Origin: CAUJIW01 sp963205175
GTDB lineage: Bacteria > Pseudomonadota > Alphaproteobacteria > Sphingomonadales > Sphingomonadaceae
Strand: one strand, 5' to 3'
NCBI GenBank assembly: GCA_041060555.1
Contig: JBEUDS010000001.1
Length of the DNA stretch: 64,000 nucleotides
Below are positions 53,531-61,705 of this stretch, piece after piece; the stretch's first letter is position 1; each line of letters opens with the position of its first letter. Both the position numbers and the translations under genes were made by a program. The notes beneath the pieces were generated by a model that worked only from the letters and a program-made list of their open reading frames with translations, did not search any database and was not told where the DNA came from.

Positions 53531-54649
53531 ATGATCAACAGCGGCAAGGCCAAGCTGGATTCACTTCCGGCCGATCTGCTGACGCTGGAGGATTATGCCC
53601 GCCTCGCGCAGAGCTATGTCGATCCTCCCGTCTGGGCCTGGCTGCAGGGCGGTAGTGGATCATTGCAGGCGCTGGAGGCGAACCGGAACGCGCTCCAGCG
53701 TCTTGCCGTTTACAATCGGCTGCTCGTGGAGTGCCGGCACGGCACCACGGCAATCCGGCTGCTAGGGCAGGATGTCGCCCATCCTGTCCTGCTCGCGCCC
53801 ATCGGTTTTCAGCGGCTTGTTCACCCCGAGGGTGAAGTCGCGTGCGCGCGCGGCGCGCTCGATACCGCGCTGGTGGTCAGCACGCTGGCCTCCTGTCCGC
53901 TTGAGGACATTGCCGGCGCCGCAGCCGGCCCCTTGTGGTTCCAGCTTTATTTCCAGCCCGAGCGACACCAGACGCTGGCGCTGGTCCGCCGTGCCGAGGC
54001 GGCCGGCTATCAGGCTCTTGTCGTCACGCTCGACACCCCCGTGAAGCCGCAGGGTGTCGCCGCCCAGAAGGCGGGGTTCGCGCTGCCTGAGTCCGTGTCG
54101 TCGGTCAACGTCGCCGACTTCGCCCCAACCAGCCCGGTGCGTCTGACGCGCGCCGACAGTTTCATCTTTCAAGGCGTGATGGCCTATGCGCCGCAGCTTG
54201 GCGACATCGACTGGCTGCGCGGCCAGACCCGGCTGCCAATCCTGGCCAAGGGCGTGAGTCATCCCGACGATGCGCGGATGCTGATCGGTGCCGGTCTCGA
54301 CGGCATCATTGTCTCGAACCATGGCGGCCGCTCGCTGGAGGCGGCACCGGCGGCCATTGACGCCCTGCCAGCGGTACGGGAGGCGCTGGGCCGCGACGCC
54401 ACCATTCTGATGGACGGCGGCATCCGTACCGGTAGCGATGTCCTCAAGGCGATTGCGCTTGGCGCCAACGCCGTGATGATCGGCCGCCCGCAGCTTCATG
54501 CGCTTGCCGTTGCCGGCAGCCTTGGGGTCGCGCACATGCTGAAATTGTTGCGAGAGGAACTGGAGATCGCCATGGCCCTGTCCGGATGCCCGACCATCAA
54601 GGCGATCACCCCTGCCTGCCTGTTCAGAGCGGAGGGCGTGCCGTGCTGA
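53531..54649 (+). CDS. FMN-dependent alpha-hydroxy-acid oxidase family protein with altered substrate site
   Basis: TIM-barrel flavoprotein related to glycolate and lactate oxidases, 372 aa. Kept residues: Y140 (WFQLYF), D168 (TLDTP), K240 (ILAKGV), the catalytic base H264 and R267 (SNHGGRS), and the FMN phosphate site MDGGIRTGSD. By eye alignment with spinach glycolate oxidase, the substrate-carboxylate tyrosine (Tyr24) is replaced by W37 (VWAWLQGG), and the arginine seven residues after the DTP aspartate is missing. It lies between the receptor and PiuC genes, 15 bp after the receptor and overlapping piuC by 7 bp. Action on a siderophore component or a hydroxy-acid iron chelator is an inference. 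Confidence 0.88.
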   Translation: MINSGKAKLDSLPADLLTLEDYARLAQSYVDPPVWAWLQGGSGSLQALEANRNALQRLAVYNRLLVECRHGTTAIRLLGQDVAHPVLLAPIGFQRLVHPEGEVACARGALDTALVVSTLASCPLEDIAGAAAGPLWFQLYFQPERHQTLALVRRAEAAGYQALVVTLDTPVKPQGVAAQKAGFALPESVSSVNVADFAPTSPVRLTRADSFIFQGVMAYAPQLGDIDWLRGQTRLPILAKGVSHPDDARMLIGAGLDGIIVSNHGGRSLEAAPAAIDALPAVREALGRDATILMDGGIRTGSDVLKAIALGANAVMIGRPQLHALAVAGSLGVAHMLKLLREELEIAMALSGCPTIKAITPACLFRAEGVPC

Positions 54650-55326
54650 TCGTCATCGAGAATGTGCTGGGCAAGGACGAGGTGGCCCGGTTCAGGCAGT
54701 CACTGTCCGGCGCGGTTTGGGAGGATGGCGCCAGGACGGCGGGAACGCGCTCGATCGCGGTCAAGCAGAACCTGCAATTGAATGACATGTCGCCGGTTGC
54801 CATCGAACTGGGCAACCACGTGCTGCGCAAGCTGGGTGGACATGCGTTGTTCATCTCGGCGGCGCTGCCGGAACGCATCCACCCGCCCAAGTTCAACCTG
54901 TATCAGAATGGCGGCCATTATGGCACGCACGTCGATGCCGCGTTGATGCGGGTGACGGATGCCAATCTGACCATCCGCACCGATCTGTCCGCCACGATCT
55001 TCCTGTCGGAGCCGGAAGATTACGATGGCGGGGAACTGACCATCGAGGGCCACTACGGCGCGCAGGACGTCAAGCTGCCGGCGGGCGACATGGTGCTTTA
55101 CCCCTCCACCAGCCTGCACCGGGTGGCGCCGGTCACGCGCGGCCAGCGAATCGGCTGCTTTTTCTGGATACAGAGCGCGGTGGCCGACGAGCGGGCGCGG
55201 ACCTTGCTGTTCGATCTCGATCAGTCGATCCAGGCGCTGTCGGTCGGCCGGGCCAAGGACGACCCGGACATCGATCGCCTGACCCACGTCTATCATAACC
55301 TGCTGCGACGCTGGGCTGCGGTATGA
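54643..55326 (+). CDS. piuC: PKHD-type Fe(II)/2-oxoglutarate hydroxylase (PiuC/YbiX)
   Basis: Non-haem iron dioxygenase of the PiuC/YbiX family, usually found next to catecholate siderophore receptors under Fur control. From GTG 54643 (GGAGGG six bases before) it is 227 aa. Iron ligands are H96 and D98 (HYGTHVDAAL) and H159 (TSLHRVAPV); R169 (RGQRIGC) would bind 2-oxoglutarate. The C-terminal helical tail is typical. It overlaps both neighbours, so it is translated within the iron operon. The physiological substrate of the family is not established. Confidence 0.94.
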   Translation: MLIVIENVLGKDEVARFRQSLSGAVWEDGARTAGTRSIAVKQNLQLNDMSPVAIELGNHVLRKLGGHALFISAALPERIHPPKFNLYQNGGHYGTHVDAALMRVTDANLTIRTDLSATIFLSEPEDYDGGELTIEGHYGAQDVKLPAGDMVLYPSTSLHRVAPVTRGQRIGCFFWIQSAVADERARTLLFDLDQSIQALSVGRAKDDPDIDRLTHVYHNLLRRWAAV

Positions 55327-55913
55327 TCAACCGGGTCGGCCGGTATCTGTTGTGGTGTGTGCTGGCCGTACCGGCGGTGCTGATGCTGACGCGACTGGCC
55401 ACCGGGTCGGCGCTGGTGATGGACTTGCTGCACCCCAGCGGCGAAATGGCGATCCGGCTGATGATTCTCGCCATGCTGCCGGGGCCGCTGGCCGACGCCT
55501 TCCGGGGCAACCGCGTCCTGCGACGCTGGCTGGCGATCCGGCGCAACCTCGGTGTTGCCGCATTTGCCTATGCCCTTGTGCATCTGGCGCTTTATGTCGT
55601 CGACATGGGGTCGCTGCCAGCCCTGCTGGGCGAGCTGCCGCTGCCAGGCATCTGGACGGGATGGCTGGCGCTGGGGCTGATGGTGCCGCCGGCCGCCATC
55701 AGTTTCGACGCCGCCATGCGGGCGCTTGGTCGCAGATGGAAAACCGTGCAGCGCCTCGTCTATCCTGCCCTGTTGATCGCGTTGCTACATTGGGCGTTGC
55801 TGGAGCGGGACTGGCTGCCGGCAATCATCCATCTGGCGCCGCTGGCGATTGCCTGGGCATTGCGCGTCGGCGCCGGCTACAGGAAAGTGAAACTGGCAAG
55901 GAGTATGCCATGA
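55323..55913 (+). CDS. MsrQ-like haem-binding membrane protein (ferric reductase-like domain)
   Basis: A 196-aa integral membrane protein with about six helices. Order of motifs resembles MsrQ/ferric reductase transmembrane domain: SGEMAIRLMILAMLPGP, RRNLGVAAFAYALVHLALYV and RLVYPALLIALLHWALL; H87 and H156 are likely haem b ligands. Unlike true msrQ, no msrP (molybdenum methionine sulfoxide reductase) is adjacent. Placement in the Fur-controlled operon supports a role in electron transfer to ferric siderophore or another periplasmic acceptor, by inference. ATGA overlaps on both sides. Confidence 0.83.
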   Translation: MINRVGRYLLWCVLAVPAVLMLTRLATGSALVMDLLHPSGEMAIRLMILAMLPGPLADAFRGNRVLRRWLAIRRNLGVAAFAYALVHLALYVVDMGSLPALLGELPLPGIWTGWLALGLMVPPAAISFDAAMRALGRRWKTVQRLVYPALLIALLHWALLERDWLPAIIHLAPLAIAWALRVGAGYRKVKLARSMP

Positions 55914-56239
55914 TCCCGATGAACCGCCTTCTCGTTCTCGCGCTTGTTCCGGTCGCGCCGCTGCTGCTGTCCACCGCGGCGCACGCGCACGGCGATGTGC
56001 GCTGCGACTCCGGCCCGGTGGAGAACTGGAAGCCGATGGGCGAACTGAAGAAAAAGGCCTGGCTGGAGGGCTGGACCGTTCAGAAGACCCAGATCGAAGG
56101 CGACTGCTACGAAGTCTATGCCCGGACCGAAGGTGGCCAGAACATCGAGGCCTTCTTTCATCCCGTAACCTTGCAGAAGCTGGTGGTGTACCGGCGCGGC
56201 AAGGAAATCTACCGCGCGCCGGACTTCAAGCCGCAATAG
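55910..56239 (+). CDS. Small periplasmic PepSY-domain protein
   Basis: A 109-aa secreted protein, last gene of the iron operon, overlapping the previous gene by 4 bp. The signal peptide is MIPMNRLLVLALVPVAPLLLS with likely cleavage after AHA. The mature part has two cysteines (DVRCDSG and GDCYEVY) that could form a disulfide, and a PepSY-like fold: KAWLEGWTVQKTQIEGDCYEVY then FFHPVTLQKLVVYRRG. PepSY proteins often accompany ferric-reductase-type membrane proteins and siderophore receptors. Partner or regulator of the MsrQ-like protein is plausible but unproven. Confidence 0.8.
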   Translation: MIPMNRLLVLALVPVAPLLLSTAAHAHGDVRCDSGPVENWKPMGELKKKAWLEGWTVQKTQIEGDCYEVYARTEGGQNIEAFFHPVTLQKLVVYRRGKEIYRAPDFKPQ

Positions 56240-56246
56240 CGCCTGT

Positions 56247-56290
56247 CTGCTCAGGACGTGCGATCAAGATCGCCGGCACGTCCTGAGCAG
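56247..56290 (+). terminator. Strong 15-bp hairpin ending the iron operon
   Basis: CTGCTCAGGACGTGC (56247-56261) is exactly inverted as GCACGTCCTGAGCAG (56276-56290) with a 14-nt loop, 8 bp after the last stop. There is no T tract, but the stem is long enough to end or protect the mRNA. The right arm is also unit 1 of a tandem repeat. Confidence 0.6.
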
Positions 56291-56325
56291 CGGCACGCCC
56301 TGAGCAGTGGCGCGTCCTGAGCAGC
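56275..56325. repeat. Three tandem 17-bp repeats
   Basis: The unit GGCRCGYCCTGAGCAGY occurs at 56275-56291, 56292-56308 and 56309-56325 with two to three differences among copies. Each copy could pair with the inverted arm at 56247-56261. It is non-coding. Confidence 0.85.
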
Positions 56326-56427
56326 GGCTGACCGACGTTTCCGTCGGACGGCAACCGGGCGATCCGCCAGCGTGCCAAGCCGTGCAGATGTCGTCGGCAA
56401 GGGAGGAGGCGGGCACTTGCCGATGTC

Positions 56428-56459
56428 GGCAGGCCCTGACATTGGCAGGCCCTGGCATT
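56428..56459. repeat. Two tandem 16-bp repeats
   Basis: GGCAGGCCCTGACATT (56428-56443) is followed directly by GGCAGGCCCTGGCATT (56444-56459), one mismatch. Different in sequence from the 17-bp repeats 100 bp earlier, although both lie in the spacer between the iron operon and tRNA-Cys. Confidence 0.8.
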
Positions 56460-56511
56460 GCCTGATGCTGAACGACCGCCCCGGCCCTGAGCCGATCACC
56501 AGGTGGTTAAA

Positions 56512-56585
56512 TGGAGGCCCGAGCCGGAATCGAACCGGCGTGCACGGATTTGCAGTCCGCTGCGTCACCACTCCGCCATCGGGCC
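56512..56585 (-). tRNA. tRNA-Cys (anticodon GCA)
   Basis: The minus strand folds as a full tRNA of 74 nt with CCA encoded. The acceptor stem is GGCCCGA/TCGGGCC, the T-arm contains GGTTCGATTCC and the anticodon loop CTGCAAA gives GCA (plus-strand 56551-56553). Its promoter is seen just upstream. It is the only RNA gene in the window. Confidence 0.97.
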
Positions 56586-56609
56586 CCTGGGTGCGCGTCG
56601 AGAGGCCGG

Positions 56610-56638
56610 CTCTTAGCAGGTCACCACAGCCGGTGCAA
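56610..56638 (-). promoter_or_regulatory. Promoter of tRNA-Cys
   Basis: On the minus strand TTGCAC (56638-56633) and TAAGAG (56615-56610) are separated by 17 bp, with TGC before the -10. Predicted start is about 18 nt before the tRNA 5' end. Confidence 0.6.
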
Positions 56639-56704
56639 CGGGGGCTGATACAATGGCAACCTGTTGCGTGACGTCGCAGGCAGCGATGTTGGACGCGGGA
56701 TCAG

Positions 56705-56734
56705 TTGCCAGTCTTCACCGCACTGCACTATAAG
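56705..56734 (+). promoter_or_regulatory. Promoter of the pcm-like/tolC genes
   Basis: TTGCCA (56705-56710), 18 bp, TATAAG (56729-56734), ending 31 bp before the pcm-like start. One of the best sigma-70-type matches in the window. Confidence 0.5.
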
Positions 56735-56765
56735 CCCTTGGACTCAGCAGCATGGATAACGAACG

Positions 56766-57413
56766 ATGCCGACAGCCGAACAGCTCAGGGCCAACATGGT
56801 CGCCGGTCAGTTGCGGACCAACCGCGTCGCCGATGAACGCCTGGTCGCCGCCCTGCGCGCCATTCCGCGGGAAACATTTGTCCCCGAAACGCGCCGCGCC
56901 TTCGCCTACATCGACGAGGATCTGCCACTCGGTGGTGGCCGCTTCCTGATGGAGCCGATGGTGTTCGGCCGGCTGCTGGACGAGGCAGAGGTCCAGCCGC
57001 GGGACAAGGTGCTGATTGTCGGCGCCGGCACCGGTTACAGCGCGGCCATCCTGGCGCGTGTCGCCGGTCAGGTGGTGGCGCTGGAGCAGGACGCGGCGCT
57101 TGCGGCAACGGCGCGCCAGCAGCTTGCGGCGCTGGGCAACGTCAAGCTGGTTGAAGGCGCGCTGACGCAAGGCGCCGCCGCCGACGGCCCTTACGACCTC
57201 ATTGTCATCGAGGGCGCGGTGGACTTCATTCCCGACGCGCTCGTCGAACAGCTGTCGGGCAATGGTCGTCTTGTCACGGTCATCAACGATCATGGCGTTG
57301 GCAGGGGCGTGGTCGGCCGAAGGTCCGGGACCGGGTTTGGCGTAATGCCCTTTATGGACGCTCAGGTGCAGCCGCTGCCGGGCTTCGGCCGGCCGGCGTC
57401 CTTTACGTTCTAG
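56766..57413 (+). CDS. Pcm-family methyltransferase-like protein (isoaspartate methyltransferase homologue)
   Basis: A 215-aa protein with a Rossmann-type SAM-binding fold: VLIVGAGTGYSAAILARVA (motif I, about residues 82-100) and VVALEQD. The N-terminal part FVPETRRAFAYIDEDLPLG aligns with protein-L-isoaspartate O-methyltransferase. Where active enzymes have a catalytic serine in GQTISQP-like sequence, this protein reads GRFLMEP, and the later VTAA-like motif is IEGA. Loss of isoaspartate repair activity is therefore possible. Position before tolC is common in alphaproteobacteria. Start ATG 56766 has only a weak ribosome site. Confidence 0.8.
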   Translation: MPTAEQLRANMVAGQLRTNRVADERLVAALRAIPRETFVPETRRAFAYIDEDLPLGGGRFLMEPMVFGRLLDEAEVQPRDKVLIVGAGTGYSAAILARVAGQVVALEQDAALAATARQQLAALGNVKLVEGALTQGAAADGPYDLIVIEGAVDFIPDALVEQLSGNGRLVTVINDHGVGRGVVGRRSGTGFGVMPFMDAQVQPLPGFGRPASFTF

Positions 57414-57468
57414 AAACCATCTATCTGTTGAATGGCGCTGCGCATCAGCGCGGGTGCAAGGATCCCTC

Positions 57469-58824
57469 ATGACGATACGCAGACTCATCCTCCTGACGAC
57501 GGTCGCCGCCGCGCTGACAGGCGGCACGGCCGGCGCTGAAACCCTGGAGGAGGCCCTTGGCCTTGCCTATTCGAGCAATCCCGACCTCGCCGCCCAGCGA
57601 GCGGCCCTGCGGGCGGTCGACGAGGACGTGGCGTCGGCGGTTTCCGGCTACCGGCCGGACATCGGCGTCACCAGCGCGATCACCCGGACCGACGTCGATG
57701 ATGGCACCGACGCCGCCACCACCAAGTCGGTAAGCGGCCAGCTGTCGCAGTCGCTGTTCAGCGGCCTGCGGACCGTGAACAGCGTCAAGGCCGCCGATGC
57801 CGCCGTGCTCGCGGGGCGCGAATCACTGCGCTTCAGCGAAATCTCGGTGCTGCGTGACGCCGTTGCGGCCTACATGGACGTGGTGCGCGACGAGGAAGTG
57901 CTGCGGCTCAACCAGAACAACGTCGAGGTGCTGCAGCGGCAGCTCCAGGCCAGCCGGGACCGTTTCGAGGTCGGCGAACTGACCCGCACCGACGTCGCCC
58001 AGTCGGAGGCCCGCCTGTCGTCGGCTGTCAGTGCCCGCATTGCCGCCGAAGGCAACCTGACCGCCAGCCGCGAGGCCTATCGCCGCGTCATTGGCCAGGC
58101 ACCCGGCACGCTTGGCAAGCCGGGGCAGCTGCCGGCCCTGCCGGCAACCGTGGACGAGGCGATCGAGGTCGCGCTGAAGGAAAGCCCGGTCGCGCTGGCC
58201 GCCCGCTACACCGAGCAGGCCGCCGGTCATAATGTCGCGGTCGCCAAGGGCGCCGTACTCCCCTCGTTGTCCGCCAATCTTGGCCTGTCCTACCGCAAGA
58301 ACGACACCACCGCCGCCGTCACCACCATCGACGATGACCGGGTGACCTCGACGGTAGGGCTGACCCTGACCGTGCCGCTCTACCAGGCCGGCGCCGAATA
58401 TGCGTCGGTACGCCGTGCCCAGCAGGTCCGCAGCCAGCGGATGCTGGAGATCGCCTCGGCCGAACGCCAGGTGGTCGAGGGTGTTCGCAATGCCTGGGAG
58501 GGCCTGCGCACCGCCCGCTCGACCATCACGTCGGCCCGCTCGGCGGTGACGGCCAACGAGATCGCGCTGGAAGGCGTCAAGCAGGAACAGGAAGTCGGCT
58601 CGCGCACCATTCTGGAAGTGCTCAACGCCGAACAGGAGTTGCTGGTCGCCCGCTCCGAGCTGGTGACGGCGGAGCGCAACGAGGTGGTGGCCGCCTATGC
58701 CCTGCTGGGCGCGATCGGCCGGCTGGGCGCGCGCGAACTCGCGTTGTCGGTCGACATTTACGATCCGGCCGAGCACTATAAGAAGAGCAAATGGCGGTTA
58801 TTCGGTTGGGAAGGGCAGAACTGA
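57469..58824 (+). CDS. tolC: TolC family outer-membrane efflux channel
   Basis: Outer-membrane trimeric exit duct for type I secretion and multidrug efflux. It is 451 aa from ATG 57469 (AAGGA eight bases upstream), with a signal peptide ending GTAGA. Two OEP repeats are visible: TLEEALGLAYSSNPDL and the paired DEAIEVALKESPVALAARY, each followed by strand and long coiled helix (LNQNNVEVLQRQLQASRDRFEVGELTRTDV; second SRTILEVLNAEQELLVARSEL). It has no adjacent pump genes, so it is probably a shared channel. In a run with pcm-like and popZ. Confidence 0.95.
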   Translation: MTIRRLILLTTVAAALTGGTAGAETLEEALGLAYSSNPDLAAQRAALRAVDEDVASAVSGYRPDIGVTSAITRTDVDDGTDAATTKSVSGQLSQSLFSGLRTVNSVKAADAAVLAGRESLRFSEISVLRDAVAAYMDVVRDEEVLRLNQNNVEVLQRQLQASRDRFEVGELTRTDVAQSEARLSSAVSARIAAEGNLTASREAYRRVIGQAPGTLGKPGQLPALPATVDEAIEVALKESPVALAARYTEQAAGHNVAVAKGAVLPSLSANLGLSYRKNDTTAAVTTIDDDRVTSTVGLTLTVPLYQAGAEYASVRRAQQVRSQRMLEIASAERQVVEGVRNAWEGLRTARSTITSARSAVTANEIALEGVKQEQEVGSRTILEVLNAEQELLVARSELVTAERNEVVAAYALLGAIGRLGARELALSVDIYDPAEHYKKSKWRLFGWEGQN

Positions 58825-58878
58825 AACCGCCACTGACGTCGGCAACCACGCCGGAGGGATGAAAAGGGAGAGACGACC

Positions 58879-59394
58879 GTGAGCACGGCCGAATCGAAAG
58901 AGCCGACGATGGAGGAGATCCTCGCTTCCATCCGGCGCATCATCTCCGAGGAAGGCGAGGCCGGCGCCGAGGCCGCGGCGCCGGCACCGGCGATCGAGGA
59001 AGAGACGCCCGAGGACATCGAGGCCCAGGCCGCCGCGCTGGAGGACGACGAGGATTCGGTGTTCTTCGACGAGGAGAGCAACGACGTACTTGAACTCACC
59101 GACTCGCTGACACCACCGGCCGCGCCAGTGGCGCCACCGCGCGCGACGCCGGTCAGCCGGGCGCCCGAGGAGGCGCTGGTGTCGGAATCGACGGTCGAGG
59201 TTGCCTCGCAGTCGCTGTCGTCGCTGTCGGGCCTGCTGGTGCGCAGCTATCCGGGCGCCGAGAACACACTCGACGGTCTGGTGCGCGAGATGCTGCGCCC
59301 GATGCTGAAGGAATGGCTGGACGCGCATCTGCCCGACATGGTCGAACAGATGGTCTCCCGCGAGATCGCCCGCATCTCCGGCCGCGCCAAGTAA
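58879..59394 (+). CDS. popZ: Polar organizing protein PopZ homologue (DUF2497)
   Basis: Self-assembling pole scaffold that anchors chromosome origins in Caulobacter and relatives. The 171-aa protein has the three-part layout: N-terminal helix (PTMEEILASIRRIISEE, residues 9-25), a disordered acidic/proline-rich middle (residues 26-100, rich in E, D, A, P) and a C-terminal helical assembly domain (LDGLVREMLRPMLKEWLDAHLPDMVEQMVSREI, about residues 130-162). GTG start 58879 follows AAAGGGAGAG. The middle region is average in length. Lying between tolC and valS is conserved, though two extra genes intervene here. Confidence 0.93.
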   Translation: MSTAESKEPTMEEILASIRRIISEEGEAGAEAAAPAPAIEEETPEDIEAQAAALEDDEDSVFFDEESNDVLELTDSLTPPAAPVAPPRATPVSRAPEEALVSESTVEVASQSLSSLSGLLVRSYPGAENTLDGLVREMLRPMLKEWLDAHLPDMVEQMVSREIARISGRAK

Positions 59395-59498
59395 CATTCG
59401 CGACATAATATTAGCCTGAATCCGCCGCGGCGCTGTCCTACACGCCATCGTCGCGATATGGTCCCCGTCGAAGTGAGTCGCGCGGGGAGATGTTGCGC

Positions 59499-61568
59499 AT
59501 GATTATTGTTTGGCGGCGGATTGTCGGACTGATCGTGATGGCGCTCTCGGCGCTGCTGGCGGCCATGCCCGCCATGGCCCTGCCGGGGCTGAGCCCGACC
59601 GACCTCAACGTGCTCAACCGGGTCAGCGACCCGCAGGCATCGCCCGACGGGCGCACCCTGGTGTTCGTCCAGCGGGAAACCGACATCGCGGCGAACAAGG
59701 GCCGCACCGACCTGTTCGTGCTCGACCTTGGCGCGCGCACCGCGTCGCCGCGTCGACTGGCCGCCGATCCCGCCAACGACAGCCAGCCGCAGTGGAGCGC
59801 TGACGGTCGCTGGGTCTATTTCCTCTCGGGGCGCAGCGGTTCAGCCCAGGTCTGGCGCGTCGGCGCCGACGGGCAGGGGCTGACCCAGGTCACCGACCTG
59901 CCGCTGGCGCTGGGCGGCTTCCATCTGTCGCCCGCCGGCGACCGGCTGGCCTTCTGGGCCGATGCCTTCCCCGACTGCGGCGCCGACCTCGCCTGCACCA
60001 AGGCCCGGCTGGACGCGCGCGCGGCGGCCAAGACGAGCGGGCACGCGCACGACCAGCTGTTCGTGCGTCACTGGGATAGCTGGGCGGATGGCACCCGGTC
60101 TCGCCTGTTCACCGCGGCGCTGGGTGCCGACGGCAAGGTGACGGGCGCCGTCGCCGACATCGCCGGCAAACTGGTGGGCGACACGCCGTCGAAGCCCCAT
60201 GGCGGGGCCGAGGAGATCAGCTTCTCGCCCGATGGCCGCACGTTGTACTTCGCGCTGCGCGAAGCGGGCCGCATCGAGGCGCTGTCGACCAACCTCGACA
60301 TTTTCGCGGCTCCCGCCGATGGCTCGGCGCCGGCGGTCAATCTGACCGACGCCAACGACGCCACCGACAGTCTGCCACGGGTGTCGCCGGACGGGCGGAC
60401 GCTGGCCTGGGTCGCCATGGCGCGCCCCGGTTTCGAGGCCGACCGGCTGGTGCTGATGCTGCGCGACCTGAAGTCGGGCCGGACCCGGGCGCTGACCAAG
60501 GGCTGGGACCGGTCGGTCAACAGTTTCGAGTGGGCCGCCGACGGCAAGTCGCTGCTGGCGACCACCAATGACGAGGGCAATGTGCCGCTGGTGCGCGTCG
60601 AGGCCGCCACCGGCCGTGTCGCCGTGCTGGTGAGTGGCGGCAGCATCGACGGCTTCACCGAGGCCGGCAAACGTGTGGTCTACGTCCGCCACGGCCTGGA
60701 CGCGCCGGCCGACCTCCATGTGCTGGAAGGCGGCAGGACCCGGCCGCTGACGGCGGTCAACGCCGCACTGCTTGCCGGGCGGGCGCTGGGCCGCGCCGAG
60801 ACCTTCACCTTCAAGGGCTGGAACGATGAGCCGGTGCATGCCTTCCTGGTCAAGCCGGCGGGTTTCGAGGCCGGCAAGCGCTATCCGCTGGCCTTCGTCG
60901 TCCATGGCGGGCCGCAGTCCACCCTGTCGAACCAGTGGCACTACCGCTGGAACGCCCAGGTGCTGGCCGGGGCCGGCTACGCGGTGCTGTTCGTCGATTT
61001 CCACGGTTCGGTTGGCTACGGCCAGGCGTTCACCGATTCCATCACCCAGGACTGGGGCGGCAAGCCACTGGAAGACCTGCGCAAGGGGCTGGCGGCGGCG
61101 CTCGCCAGGCATGACTGGATCGATGGCGATCGGGCCTGCGCGCTGGGTGGTTCCTACGGTGGCTACATGATGAACTGGATCGCCGGCCAGTGGCCCGACG
61201 GCTTCCGCTGTCTCGTCAACCACGCCGGCATTCTGGACGCCCGCCACATGGCCTATGCCACCGAGGAGCTGTGGTTCAATGAATGGGAGCATGGCGGCGC
61301 CTATTACGAAGTCCCCGCCAACTACGAGAAGCACAACCCGGTCCACTTCGTCGACCGCTGGAAAACGCCGACGCTGGTCATCCACGGCCAGCAGGACTTC
61401 CGGGTGCCGTTCGAGGAGGGCATCGCCACCTTCACGGCATTGCAGCGGCGCGACATCCCGAGCCGGCTGCTGGTCTACCCCGACGAGAACCACTGGATCC
61501 TGAAGCCCGCCAACTCAATCCAGTGGTACGAGGAAGTGCTGGCCTGGCTCAACCGCTGGACCCGTTAG
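59499..61568 (+). CDS. S9 family prolyl oligopeptidase (dipeptidyl-peptidase-like), exported
   Basis: Serine peptidase of 689 aa with a signal peptide (IVGLIVMALSALLAAMPAMA). The first 400 residues form a beta-propeller with WD40/TolB-like repeats (PQWSADGRWVYFLSG, ISFSPDGRTLYFA), and the rest is an alpha/beta hydrolase domain. Catalytic residues are S552 (GGSYGGYM), D633 (GQQDFRVP) and H665 (DENHWIL). ATG 59499 is preferred over 59490 because GGGGAG stands 9 bp before it. Periplasmic degradation of peptides is likely, comparable to DPP-V/acylaminoacyl peptidase-type enzymes. Confidence 0.92.
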   Translation: MIIVWRRIVGLIVMALSALLAAMPAMALPGLSPTDLNVLNRVSDPQASPDGRTLVFVQRETDIAANKGRTDLFVLDLGARTASPRRLAADPANDSQPQWSADGRWVYFLSGRSGSAQVWRVGADGQGLTQVTDLPLALGGFHLSPAGDRLAFWADAFPDCGADLACTKARLDARAAAKTSGHAHDQLFVRHWDSWADGTRSRLFTAALGADGKVTGAVADIAGKLVGDTPSKPHGGAEEISFSPDGRTLYFALREAGRIEALSTNLDIFAAPADGSAPAVNLTDANDATDSLPRVSPDGRTLAWVAMARPGFEADRLVLMLRDLKSGRTRALTKGWDRSVNSFEWAADGKSLLATTNDEGNVPLVRVEAATGRVAVLVSGGSIDGFTEAGKRVVYVRHGLDAPADLHVLEGGRTRPLTAVNAALLAGRALGRAETFTFKGWNDEPVHAFLVKPAGFEAGKRYPLAFVVHGGPQSTLSNQWHYRWNAQVLAGAGYAVLFVDFHGSVGYGQAFTDSITQDWGGKPLEDLRKGLAAALARHDWIDGDRACALGGSYGGYMMNWIAGQWPDGFRCLVNHAGILDARHMAYATEELWFNEWEHGGAYYEVPANYEKHNPVHFVDRWKTPTLVIHGQQDFRVPFEEGIATFTALQRRDIPSRLLVYPDENHWILKPANSIQWYEEVLAWLNRWTR

Positions 61569-61579
61569 CCTCACCTGAT

Positions 61580-61612
61580 CCGCCCGGGCGCGGCACGCCG
61601 CCACCCGGGCGG
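61580..61612 (+). terminator. Nested hairpin after the S9 peptidase
   Basis: CCGCCCGGG (61580-61588) and CCCGGGCGG (61604-61612) form a 9-bp stem enclosing GCGGC/GCCGC. No T tract, but it stands 11 bp after the stop. Confidence 0.55.
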
Positions 61613-61705
61613 AGCCAGCCGCTCAGACGGCGCTTGCCAAGGCTATCGCGAGGCGCTTGAAATCGGGCACGGGCGCTGCCGACCCGTCTCCGCGAGAGGT
61701 TCCCC

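Noticed and set aside
56275..56325. Short CRISPR-like array
   Set aside because: Three 17-bp units are directly adjacent with no spacers, and no cas gene is in the window.
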